Shown: in pieces, positions 51,901 to 62,378 of the stretch
Numbering within the stretch: the first letter of the stretch is position 1
Layout: every line of letters starts with the position of its first letter
Assembly (NCBI GenBank): GCA_018350325.1
Contig: JAEVLN010000004.1
Coordinates: 1 to 64,000 of the forward strand
Origin: Globodera rostochiensis
Lineage: Eukaryota > Nematoda > Chromadorea > Rhabditida > Heteroderidae
Length of the DNA: 64,000 nucleotides
Direction: 5' to 3'
Translations under genes and position numbers: made by a program
The notes under the pieces: generated by a model
What the model saw: only the letters and a program-made list of their open reading frames with translations
Told to the model about the DNA's origin: nothing
Databases searched by the model: none

Positions 51901-54900
51901 TAGGCCTTATTTTTTTAAGGCGTGGCATGCTGTGACGGAAATGGTCGAGTCCGAGGCGCGCTATGTGCAAAAGCTTGCACTGCTCGAAAAGGTCGGAGGG
52001 GTCAATTTGTGGACGCTAAATTTTTATACTTTAAAAATTAATTTAAATATTATGCAAATGATTTATGGCATTTTTTCAAACAGTTTGGGTTTTTTTAATC
52101 CCAAATTTAATATATTTTTTCGCAGTTTCGCGATTTGGTCGAACGCGCGCGCGTGCTGGACAAGCGCGCGTTAGCCCAAATGTTCGCCAACATCGCGTCA
52201 CTTCACCAATTCCATGAGCAACATTTGCTGCCCCAGCTGATGGACCGGCACCGGGAATGGCAAAGCAGCAAAAAGTGGCGTCTTAAAATTAATTTTTGAA
52301 TAATTTTTAATATTTTAAATGTGTTTATTACTTACTTAGGTAATTGTTTTTGATTATTATTATTAAAATGTTTATTTAAATTTATAAATGTTATTAAACC
52401 CAATTTAAATTTTTGTTAATTTTAATTATTAATTTTATTTTTCATTAAGAAAAATAAATAAAGGCTTTAAAACAACTTAAATTGTAAATAAAAGGGTTTC
52501 AATTTTAAATTTACTTTTTATTTGTTTTATTCCTTTTTGCGTATTTCTATTTTTATTTTTTGTTAAAGAATTCACTTTGTTATGCTTTAAAAATAAAATG
52601 AAATTTTATTTAGGCTAGACTATTTAAATGTTTACCTTTTTTTTAATTTTAAGCCATAGACAAAAATGAGTTATAAATAAAATTAAAATAATTTATTTAA
52701 AAATATTGTAAAAAATTTAGAATAAGCGATGTATGGCGAAAACAGGCGCCGTTCCTGAAGATGTACAGCGAGTACACCAACAATTACAAGGCGGCCACCC
52801 AAATGTTCGACGAGTGCATGCGACGAAAGCGCACTTTTGAAGGTCAGCAGGGACAATTGGTCGACAAAATTTGGACAAATGAATACACTGAAGATAAATT
52901 TGAACTAGGTAGTTGATAAAGAGACAAATTACCAAAATTGATACCATTTTTGGTGTTAATATTGATTCCAAAATTTAAATAATTAAACAAAACAAAAAAA
53001 AGCATTTGCATTAAGAATTGGTAAAGCGCGCTGAACAATGGGACGAATGCGAGCATTTGTCGCTGGTGTCCCATCTGATCTGTCCGGTTCAGCGTGTGAT
53101 GCGCTATCAATTGTTGTTGAAGGTCCGTGTGAAAGCGATCGGGGGGGGGGGGGGGGGGGGTGGGGGTTAGCAGAAAAAATTGATGATCATTTTCTTGAAC
53201 CTTTTTGATCACTTCTTGATCAATTTTTGGGATCAGAGAGCATCAGCGGGCGTTGTGAACCAGTGTGATCACTGATCACTGTTTAACAAACAGTGATCAG
53301 AGAATATCTGGCACCTGATCGGTCACTGATTGTTTGACCAATCAGATCAGCAAGCATTATTGCGCATTTGTTTCTGAGTATTGACCAAATCTGAGATCAT
53401 TATCATTTTTATCGATGCTGTTTGTGTATAACTTTGATCATTGATAAAAACCCAATCCTGATCAGACAAAGAATAAATTGATCAATCTAATCATTATTGA
53501 TTGATTCATGGACAAGATCTTACGCGCGTTTATCTTTTCAAAATTTTTTGTTCACATTTAGGAATACCAACGCCATCTGAGCCCTGCGGACCCAGACTGG
53601 GCGGACACGGAGGTGCGCGTGTGTTTTAATTAAAATAAATTAATTTTGTTTTTAATTTTAATTAAATATTATTTTTTGGGTTAAACGAAACAAAATTTAA
53701 TTGTTTTCAAAGGCTGCGCTTGCGCTTGTGCTGGAGGCTGCTTCGCATGCAAATGAAATGATGCGCAAGCTGGACAGGTACAGCACCAATATTGCAACAA
53801 AATAAAAATTAATTTAAAATATTTTAAATTAATTAAAAATATTTATAATTCGTTTAAAATAATGCGCGCGTAAAGGTATCGAAGTGTGCAGGAGGTGCAG
53901 GAACTGTTGGGCAACAACATCGCTCTGGTGTGTATGTTTAATTAATTAATTTGATTTTTGGACGAGGCCGGAATTTTTTTTTTAGAAAAACCCGAGAACC
54001 CGGGCCAAACAAATTTTAAAAAAATCCCCCAAAAACCGGGGGATTAATTGACAAAAAAACAAAGATATATTTGGACATTTTTTTGTTGTTTGTTTTCCCC
54101 ATTTTTTATATTTCTCATTTGTCAGGTGACACCGGCACGTGAACTGCTTGCCAAGGCTCGCCTCTGGAAATGCTCTGGTGAGTGTTTGTGCGAAGTTCAG
54201 TCTTTTGAATTTCAAAAACCCCGGGGGGGGGGGCTAATGGACAACAACCAACAAAATAATCAGGCGGTTCGGGCGGCACCGGTTCGGCCAAGACGGAGGA
54301 GCGTTGGCTGTTCGTCTTCAACGATTTGCTGTTGTTGGCCAGCGAGCGGAGCGCGTTGATGCGCGGCGGTGGTGCCGGAAAGTGCAAATTGCGCGCAATT
54401 TTTGCGGCAAAGTAAACAAATTTTTATATTTTTATTCGTAACATTTTTTGTTTTGTTTTGTTTAATATTTTTAATTAATTTATTTTACATTTAAATATGT
54501 TTTTAATTCGTTTGTCTAATTATTATTCTATTTATTTTATTACCCTTTTATTTATTCATATTTAAAATTAATTAAATCTTTTAAATTATATTTATTTGTC
54601 TGTGCAATAATTATTCAATCGAATTTAATTAATATAAAATTAAAAATGTGAATTTTAATTTGAACTGCTTCATCTTCAGGCACACCCAAATTTGTGAAGG
54701 TGACAATTTGGAGCGCGAATATTCCTTTTATTTGCGCGGCGCTGACTCGCCGCAGGGTAAAATGAATTAATGGGGCCACTAATTAATCATTTTAAAATAA
54801 TTTTTTAATTTTATTAGGCCCCCAACGTTGTGTGGAGCTGTGCTGTGCGTCGCAAGCGGAAAAGGACGCGCTGTTCGACACCGTTTGGACAGTCATTCAG

Positions 54901-57842
54901 CAGGAGGTGGCGGTGAGTGGGGCGGGGTGTTCGAGAGTCTCGAGTCTTGACTCGACAATTTCTCGGGGTTTTTGGGTCTTTTAGTCTTGGGGACTTAAGT
55001 TTCGGGCTCGAGTCTTGGCTCGAGAATTTTTTTGGCTTTTTTGGTCGGATATTTTTTGTATTTGTTTTTTATTTGTTGGAAAATTGTTTAGGCCGCCCAT
55101 TCCCAAAAATGTGCAGTAACAACAGCAACAGAAGCAGCAGCAACATTGGGCAAGAACAGCTCGGAACAACAGCAGCAGCACCAAAAATGTTGTGCCCGGT
55201 GTGACACGGACTTTGGATGGTGAGAAAAGCGTTTTTTTAGTTTTATTATTTAAAAAAAGAAAATTTGGCTTAAATTGAAAATTTAAAGAATAAAAGTTTG
55301 AAAATTTATGGCTCACAAAATTGTTTAAATTTGAGAAATTTATATAACATTTTAAAAATATACATATGCAAGTATATAAGCTTTATTTTTGTTGAAATTA
55401 TTGCATTTTTTCAAGGAAAAAATGCCAACTAATAATAATTCAGTGTTTTTAAATTTAGATTTTTAGCTTCAAATTCAAAATCACAAAACATTTTAATTTT
55501 TTATTAATTTTGCCAAAAAGGTACACCCGCCAATATTTGTGCCATCGATGCCAACAACGCTTTTGCAAGCGCTGCTTTGGCGGCCAACGAAAGTGTGGCG
55601 GCCACAAATTGTGCATGGACTGCTTGCGCACATCGGTAGGCCTCCGTCCCCCCCCCCCCCCCCCCTCCCTCGGCCCCCGTAGAAAATTTTTTGAAAATTC
55701 ACAACAAAAACCCCAATAAAATTGCTCCCCAGGAGGGCTACCGTTCATTTTCCGAGGGCATTCCGCCAACGACGGCACACGGAATAACGCCGCAGACGCG
55801 ACGCAATTTGCTGCAAATTCCCGCCTCGTCCAGCGGCGGCACGGCGGAGGGCTCCACAATAAAAGTAAAAATTGACCAAATCTTTTTGCTATTTTAGCTT
55901 TTTAATTGTTTTTTGTTAAAAAAGAAACAAAAAATAAATATAAATTGCCAAAAAAAATAGATAAATTTATTTATATATATAAATATTATAAAAAATATTT
56001 TAATTTAATTGCTTCAGGCAAGCTTTGTGTCTTTTCGCGGCACTTCCGGCGGCAAGCAAATGCAACGCTTTTTTGTGTTACGCAAAAATTTCTGCCTCTA
56101 CTCATACCGGACGGACAAAGTGCGTGTGGTATTGTTGTGCCATCAAACAAAAAATTTTGGCATTTTATTTTTTGTTTAAATTAAGTTTTTTGTCTCCCTT
56201 TTTTTCAAGGACAATTGCGCGTTGGCCATGCTTCCGCTGTCCGGCTGCGATATTGGTGCATTTTAATTAGCCGATTTGTTAGAGAAACCTTAAGTCCGCG
56301 CTCTACTAAAAACCTTGCCCGGCATTTTCCGGGCTTTTATTGCGCACTTTTTTAAAGAAATTTGTCCAAAAATGGCAAAATAGGCAATTAAAAAGCTACA
56401 CTCGGCACGTAGGCGCATGAAAACCACGATAATTAAATTTAAAAATGATATTCTTCAACCCGAAATTTAAAACAAATTCTCTTCTTTAATTCTGTAAAAT
56501 TTAATTGTAATTAAAAAACCATTTTTAATAATGTTATTAAACAAATATTCCAAAATTTATTTAAGCCATCCATCAAACCGAAAAGTTTTGCCTCACAATT
56601 CGGCACGTCAATCGCATCTACTGGATGACGTGGTAAAATGTTCGCCATTTTTGAAATTATTCAAAAATTTTTGCTCCTCACAAAAATCAGTTTTAATGAG
56701 TCCGATCACGCGGAATGGATGGCCGCACTTTTGCTGTCCGCAAATGCCAAATTGCCCGGCGAGCGGGGGGAGGACAGTGACGACGCCGCGGGCGCCGCTG
56801 CAGGGATGACGGAGGAGGGCACAACAAATGACAACAACAATAACAATAACAACAACGGCACCGGCACGACAATTGGTGATGCTTTTGCCAAATTCTACCT
56901 GGCGCTGGTTTGGCGCCCCACAAATTTAGCCAAATTTGGCATTTTCGGAGGAATATCGCCCCCCCTGGGCCCCTAAAATGTTTGGTTTTTTGCTTACATC
57001 CTGCTGGACCCCGCGCAAATAGCCCAAAAATAAGAGTCCCCAAGTTTGCGACGACAGTTCAAATTTGAGAGAAAAAAATCAATGAATGCCGAATTGCTCT
57101 CAAAATTTGTTCAAAAATTTTATTTTTTTTTTAAATTTTACAGGCGATCAGAAGGGCACACCGCCGCCGATCAGCAGCACATATTTCGCGTCCCGCCTAA
57201 AATATCCGTTTTCCTCCTCAAATCCGCTGATCAGCGGGCTGATCCGACGGTCCGCCTCGATGGGCGATGCGCGGTTGGTTAGAAATTGTGCACTCTGGCT
57301 TGGGGTTGTTAGGCTTAGGCTTAGGCTTAGGCTTAGCCTAAGACGTGCAGGAGCTTCGGGAAAGAAATTATTTTTGATGTTGAGGGGAATTGGCCGCCGA
57401 AGAATGTGGTGGCCTCAACAACAAATATATTTTCGGGGATCTCTCAATGTTCAGGGTTGGACGTGATTTTAAAAAAATGATCCGTGATCACGCGGCCCCC
57501 AAAAAGTGATCCGTGATTTTGAACAAATAAGAAATGCACTCAGAAGCAAATTATCGTGACGATTAACACACACACACACACACACAATTGGACGGAAAAT
57601 TGTCGGGGACACTATTTTTCGGGGGTTGGGATGGTCGGGGAATCGGGGTTTTCCTCCCCCGCCCCGCTTCCCACGCTGAAGAATATGGCCAACAATTAAC
57701 GGGCCGCAAATCCCAAACCCAAAATTTAAATTATATTTTTAAATTTAGAATTCGGCAACAGGGCGCGGCGCCGGCGGTGCGCAATACGGCCGAAGCAAAT
57801 GGCGAAGGGGCGGCGCCGGAGGCGACGTCCCAACGATTTTGA
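48952..57842 (+). CDS. exc-5: FGD-type Rho guanine nucleotide exchange factor (DH-PH-FYVE-PH)
   Basis: The likely first codon MLVATKHANGLISSDEK (48952-49002) splices in phase to TPPMCSAAEPQQHAAV. An acidic N-terminal part follows. DH domain: AWHAVTEMVESEARYVQKLA (51930), FANIASLHQFHEQHLLPQLM (52180), PFLKMYSEYTNNYKAATQMF and LVSHLICPVQRVMRYQLLLK (53090). PH1: ERWLFVFNDLLLLASE (54300) and EREYSFYLRG. FYVE-like finger: CCARCDTDF, LCHRCQQRFCKRCFGG, CGGHKLCMDC (55175-55630). PH2: QMQRFFVLRKNFCLYSYRTD (56060), LTIRHVNRIYWMT and DHAEWMAALLLSANA. It ends ATSQRF at 57842. Domain order matches FGD1-6 and C. elegans EXC-5, which activate CDC-42 in tubule shaping; that role is inferred. Confidence 0.88.
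51400..51525. repeat. 15-bp minisatellite in a RhoGEF intron
   Basis: About eight imperfect units of CCCGGGACCCAAATG (variants CCAGGGACCC, GCCGGGACTC, GCCCGAGACGC) lie between exons encoding GGFCIR and LNDNADNDLSEDEG. Confidence 0.85.
57302..57345 (+). repeat. Short interstitial TTAGGC telomere-type tract
   Basis: Four consecutive GGCTTA units followed by a reverse half (AGCCTAAGAC) in an intron near the RhoGEF 3' end. Confidence 0.85.
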
Positions 57843-58297
57843 AAATTGCGAAATTCCAAACGAACAAATCCTTCCCTTTTTTTGGATACACAAAAATTTC
57901 TTTTTTTTTTGTTTTTTTTTTGTCGCAAATACTCTCCCCTCTCCTCTTCCCTACTGTAATTAATGTCACTAAATTGCCCAAAAGTGCAAAAAAAGTGTCC
58001 AGAATGTAGTTGATTGATCAGACCAATGGGAACAATTATGCTGATCACATGAGCACCCGATTGGGTGATCACAAGAATATTCCGATTGAATTTGTAGACA
58101 GATCAAAGTGATCAGAATGCTATTGATCAGATCACTTAGAAAAACAATTTCCAAAAACAACAAACCATTCCTTTATCCATGCAAAAATATATTGTTAAAT
58201 AATAAATGAGAAAAGGAAGACGGTATCGAGAAATTCATTTGACCAAAAGCAAGCCGACCCCCACGGCGCTTCCGTACAACAACCATTCAAAAGCCAA
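57843..58297. other. Convergent intergenic region rich in TGATCA
   Basis: Between the RhoGEF and U2AF35 stops. It has T runs and then about eight GATCA-containing palindromes at 57.99-58.14 kb. No gene was seen. Confidence 0.5.
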
Positions 58298-60632
58298 TCA
58301 ACGACGATCGTGGTAGAAGTGGTCGTCGCCGCCCCGGTCATCGCGTCGCCGACGGTCCCGGCCGCCGCCGCCTCCACCACCGCCGCCACCGCCGCGGTCA
58401 CTGTGAGGGGGAGAGGGGCACGCGCGTTAACACATTATTGTTGCAAAAATTTTTATTCAAAAAAAAATTAAATCTTTCAAAATCTCGAGTGCTCCTCAAG
58501 TCCGATCTCTTCTACGTGCCAGCTTCGCCAGATGGATGGATCCCCGCCTCCCCCCCCCCCCCTCTGCCCAAAGGCAATATCAATCAATGTGCGTCCCCGA
58601 GCCCCCCCCCCCATCCTCCGGGGAGAAAGAGTTGTTCGACAAAACTTGTTATTCGTTCAGGGACCCAAATTCGGTGTCATTCCATTTGGCCCTATTCGTC
58701 AACCCCTCCCCCCCCTCTCCCGAAAATTTTTTCTGCCCGCCCCCCCACCCGTCACCAACCGGTCGCCGCCTCCGCCACCGCCGCCGCCTCCGCGACGGTC
58801 GTAGCCATCGTCGGCGTAGAAGCGGTCGTGTCGGCGCGAGCTGCGATAGCGCGTCCCGCGATTGGCATAACAACGCTCGTAGCTTAAACACACGGGGAAT
58901 GGGGGGAGTAAAGCTATTAAACAAAAAATTTTTCTTAACAAAAAAACCATCAAAAAAATCAAAATTTTTTTTGTGACGGTGCCTGTCGGCGGCACCGTGC
59001 CGTTTTCTTAAAAAGGCTTCATCAAAAAATGACTAGTGTACTTTAAAAAATAAAAACTTTTTGCTTTTTTAAACAATTTCCCCCTTTTTTATGCGCAAAT
59101 TTAGCGACAATATTGAACTCGTTGAACTTCCCACCCCCCCCCCTCAAAACGTACACTTCGTCCGACACATCTTTCAAGTGCATAAAATTGCAAAAGCCGC
59201 CCTTTGAACAGGTCGAAATTTCGTGCTGACGACAGCGCGCCTCGCGAAAGTCGGACACCGGCGACAACTCCGAATAGATTGGCTGCCCGTTGAACCTGTT
59301 GAAAATGTTTTTTAAAGTTTGTTTTTTTTTTAAAAAAAAAGCAAAATGCATTCAAAAATTCAAGCAAGCCAGCAACCCCCTGCAAAAAAACAAAACAACC
59401 ACCGAAAAAAGCGGACATTTCCATCCAAAACAAAAACAAAAAAAATTTTTGTTTCCTTTTTTTTTTGTTTAAAAAATGAATCAAAAAACAAATACTTTCT
59501 GAAATTTTTCTTACTCCCCCCCCTCGCCTCTTCTGTCACGCAAAAAAAAACATTTCAGTGCATCACCGAACTTTTTGTTAAAGATTAATCCGGTTGATTA
59601 ACCAATTAACCAACCAACACGTCCTTCAAGACCAATGAAAAATTTATTATAAATTTAGGGGGGGGGGGGCTGTGAATGATGATTAAAAAAAAAACGAACG
59701 AACCATCGATCTTCCAAGCCTTGGACAGTTTTTTCTGCGTCCTCCTCATATACAAACTTCACGTACACGTTGCCAATCTGTGGAGGGGGCAAAAAGCCAT
59801 TTTTATCAGGACAAATTTTGTTGTATTGTACCATGTGCTCCCCGATGTTCTCGCAGACCTAAAAAATTTTTTAAAAAAATCCAAAAATTGCAGCAACCCC
59901 CAAAACATACGTTCAGCTCTTCCACTGGACCTGTAAAAGCACATTTTGAGTGATTTACACTTAAGAAAATTCAAAAACTTAAAATTTTAGCATTTTTCGG
60001 GACAATAAATTGTTTAAAAATGATTAAAAAAAATTTTTTTTTATTACAAAAATGACATGCCGTATTTGTTCTGCAGTTCGGTGAACACTTCCTCATAAAA
60101 TTCATCAAAATGTCGTTGCTCAAGCTCATCCTTTTTGCCGACCTCTGTAAATTTGAAGGATTTTGTGCTAATTTTGTATTTAAAATGCAAATTTTAAATA
60201 CGATTTTGGATCCAATTTTATCTTTAAACGTCAATTTATGAAACTTTTGACGGTTTTGTGAGGCAAAAAGTGCTAAAATGTCAGGAAAATCATGCACAAG
60301 AGGGTGAAAATATAAAATTAAAAAAAAAAATTTGTTTTTCTGACTGTCGAAGGCGTCGGCCTGGCACGGGTTGACAATTGGACTCTGGTAAAAGTGCTTA
60401 AGCAGCACGGTGTTCGAAAAGGTCGGCCGATGGTGGGCCCGCAAACAATTGTCCCCGTGTCGGCAAGCGCCAATCTGAAAAATTAAATTTAGGGGTTTCA
60501 ATTTGCTAAATATATTGAGCAGTTGAACACCTTGAAGAAGAAGGAGCAGTTCACTTTGTCCTTTTCTGTCCCATAAATGCTGGCCAAATATTCCGCACCC
60601 GACAAGTCGTCGGTCGCATCGTAGCGAGGCAT
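58298..60632 (-). CDS. uaf-2: U2AF small subunit (U2AF35) splicing factor
   Basis: Exon 1 (60632-60531) reads MPRYDATDDLSGAEYLASIY and GTEKDKVNCSFFFK. Next come IGACRHGDNCLRAHHRPTFS (first CCCH zinc finger completed), VGKKDELEQRHFDEFYEEVF (the UHM RRM start), ELQNKYG, PVEELN, VCENIGEHMV, GNVYVKFVYEEDAEKTVQGL, FNGQPIYSELSPVSDFREAR, CRQHEISTCSKGGFCNFMHL (second CCCH finger), then an Arg/Gly-rich tail (CYANRGTRYRSSRRHDRF and several Gly runs) ending DDHFYHDRR at 58298. It binds the 3' splice site AG with U2AF65. The intron after NKYG appears to use a GC donor, and the one in the second finger region begins in a weak context. The C-terminal tail is RGG-like, as in the human protein. Confidence 0.93.
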
Positions 60633-60859
60633 TATTGTACAGATTTTTGCGGAATGAAATTTCTGGAAATTTACAATAAAATTTTGTCATAGAAAAAGAA
60701 GACGGCACGCAAATTCCAATGGCACAACCATAGCGCGTCATTTTTGCATTTTATTACCGCATAAACATTTTGCCAAATTTATTGACACGAAAAATAAAAG
60801 TAAAGAAAAAAACGCTAAATTCAAAAATTATATTAACGGATTTTCACGCATTTTAATCA

Positions 60860-61165
60860 AAAGCTTCGGCTTCGGCTTAGGCTTAGGCTTAGGCTTCGGC
60901 TTTAGGCTTAGGCTTAGGCTTAGGCTTTAGGCTTAGGCTTAGGCTTAGGCTTCGGGTGCCTATTGGAGTGTAGTGAGACAAAGTGTTAGGCTTAGGCTTA
61001 GGCTTCGGCTTTAGGCTTAGGCTTAGGCTTAGGCTTAGGCTTAGGCTTAGGCTTCGTCTTCAGGCTTAGGCTTAGGCTTCGGGTGCCTATTGGAGTGTAG
61101 TGGACAGTGTTAGGCTTAGGCTTAGGCTTCGGCTTTAGGCTTAGGCTTAGGCTTCGGGTGTCTAT
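60860..61165 (+). repeat. Interstitial nematode telomere repeat (TTAGGC)n, degenerate
   Basis: Dozens of GGCTTA hexamers with GGCTTC and GGCTTTA variants in three blocks, separated by GGGTGCCTATTGGAGTGTAG-type spacers that resemble the neighbouring 49-bp satellite. The G-rich strand is the plus strand. TTAGGC is the telomere repeat of most nematodes. Confidence 0.95.
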
Positions 61166-62130
61166 TGGAGTGTAGTGAGACAAAGTGTTCCAAAAATGGA
61201 CAAAGTGTCTATTTTGGTGCGTAGTGAGACAAAATGTTCCAAAATGGACAAAGTGTGCGTAGTGAGACATAGTATTCCAATGGACAATGTGTCTATTTTG
61301 GTGCGTAGTAAGACAAAATGTTCCAAAAAAGGACAAAGTGTCTATTTTGGTGCGTAATGAGACAAAGTGTTCCAAAAATGGACAAAGTGTTTATTTTGGT
61401 GTGTAGTGAGACAAAATGTTCCAAAAATGGACAATGTGTCTATTTTGGTGCGTAGTGAGACATAGTATTCCAAAAATGGACAATGTGTCTATTTTGGTGC
61501 GTAGTAAGACAAAATGTTCCAACAATGGACAAAGTGTCTATTTTTGTGCGTAGTGAGACAGAGTATTCCAAAAATGGACAAAGTGTCTATTTTGGTGCGT
61601 AGTGAGACATAGTATTCCAAAAATGGACAATGTGTCTATTTTGGTGCGTAGTAAGACAAAATGTTCCAAAAAAGGACAAAGTGTCTATTTTGGTGCGTAG
61701 TGAGACAAAGTGTTCCAAAAAGGACAAAGTGTTTATTTTGGTGTGTAGTGAGACAAAATGTTCCAAAAATGGACAATGTGTCTATTTTGGTGCGTAGTGA
61801 GACATAGTGTTCCAAAAATGGACAATGTGTCTATTTTGGAGCGTAGTGAGACAAAATGTTCCAAAAAAGGACAAAGTGTCTATTTTGGTGCGTAGTGAGA
61901 CCAAGTGTTCCAAAAATGGACAAAGTGTTTATTTTGGTGTGTACTGAGACAAAATGTTCGAAAAATGGACAAAGTGTCTATTTTGGTGCGTAGTGAGACA
62001 GAGTGTTCCAAAAATGGACAAAGTGTCTATTTTGGTGCGTAGTGAGACCAAGTGTTCCAAAAATGGACAAAGTGTTTATTTTGGTGTGTACTGAGACAAA
62101 ATGTTCGAAAAATGGACAAAGTGAAAATTT
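61160..62130 (+). repeat. 49-bp tandem satellite, about 19 copies
   Basis: The unit runs from GACAAAGTGTCTATTTTGGT through GCGTAGTGAGACAAAATG to TTCCAAAAATG. Variants include AGACATAGTATTCC, GGTGTGTAGTG and one shorter unit near 61245. It follows directly on the TTAGGC block and shares its spacer sequence. Open frames across it (repeats of KMDKVSILV and similar) are by-products. Confidence 0.95.
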
Positions 62131-62139
62131 ATTTAAAAT

Positions 62140-62250
62140 TTAATTCTCGGTCTCGAAAAAAATCTCGTGAAGGCACATTTTTAGTCGAGCGAGATCTCGA
62201 GGTCGAGATTTTTCGAGATGCTCGAGACGAGATCTCGTCTCAAACGGTCT
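62140..62250. repeat. CTCGAG/TCTCG-rich palindromic segment
   Basis: Consists largely of TCTCG and CGAGA words (for example CGAGATGCTCGAGACGAGAT). It is the same sequence type as at 44.37, 50.05, 54.93 and 24.57 kb. Confidence 0.6.
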
Positions 62251-62378
62251 CTATTACAGAGTAAACGTTTAGCAAAACTTTGAGCGGAGATACCAGAGCT
62301 GCTACAGTTGGTATAGTACTGTAATAAAAATGCCCTAAAGGGTCGAAAATTTACATTCCCCCCTCCCCCTCCCCGCAG

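Noticed and set aside
57046..57466. Frames through the short TTAGGC tract at 57.3 kb as a RhoGEF C-terminus
   Set aside because: The part up to about 57280 (GDQKGTPPPISSTYFASRL) is plausible as an exon, but the LRLRLRLSL continuation is telomere-type repeat and probably intron.
58438..58976. Plus-strand Pro-rich frames opposite U2AF35
   Set aside because: They are antisense shadows of the Gly-rich C-terminal exon and neighbouring intron.
60998..61375. Minus-strand frame with KPKPKPKPK repeats
   Set aside because: It is a translation of degenerate TTAGGC telomere repeats.
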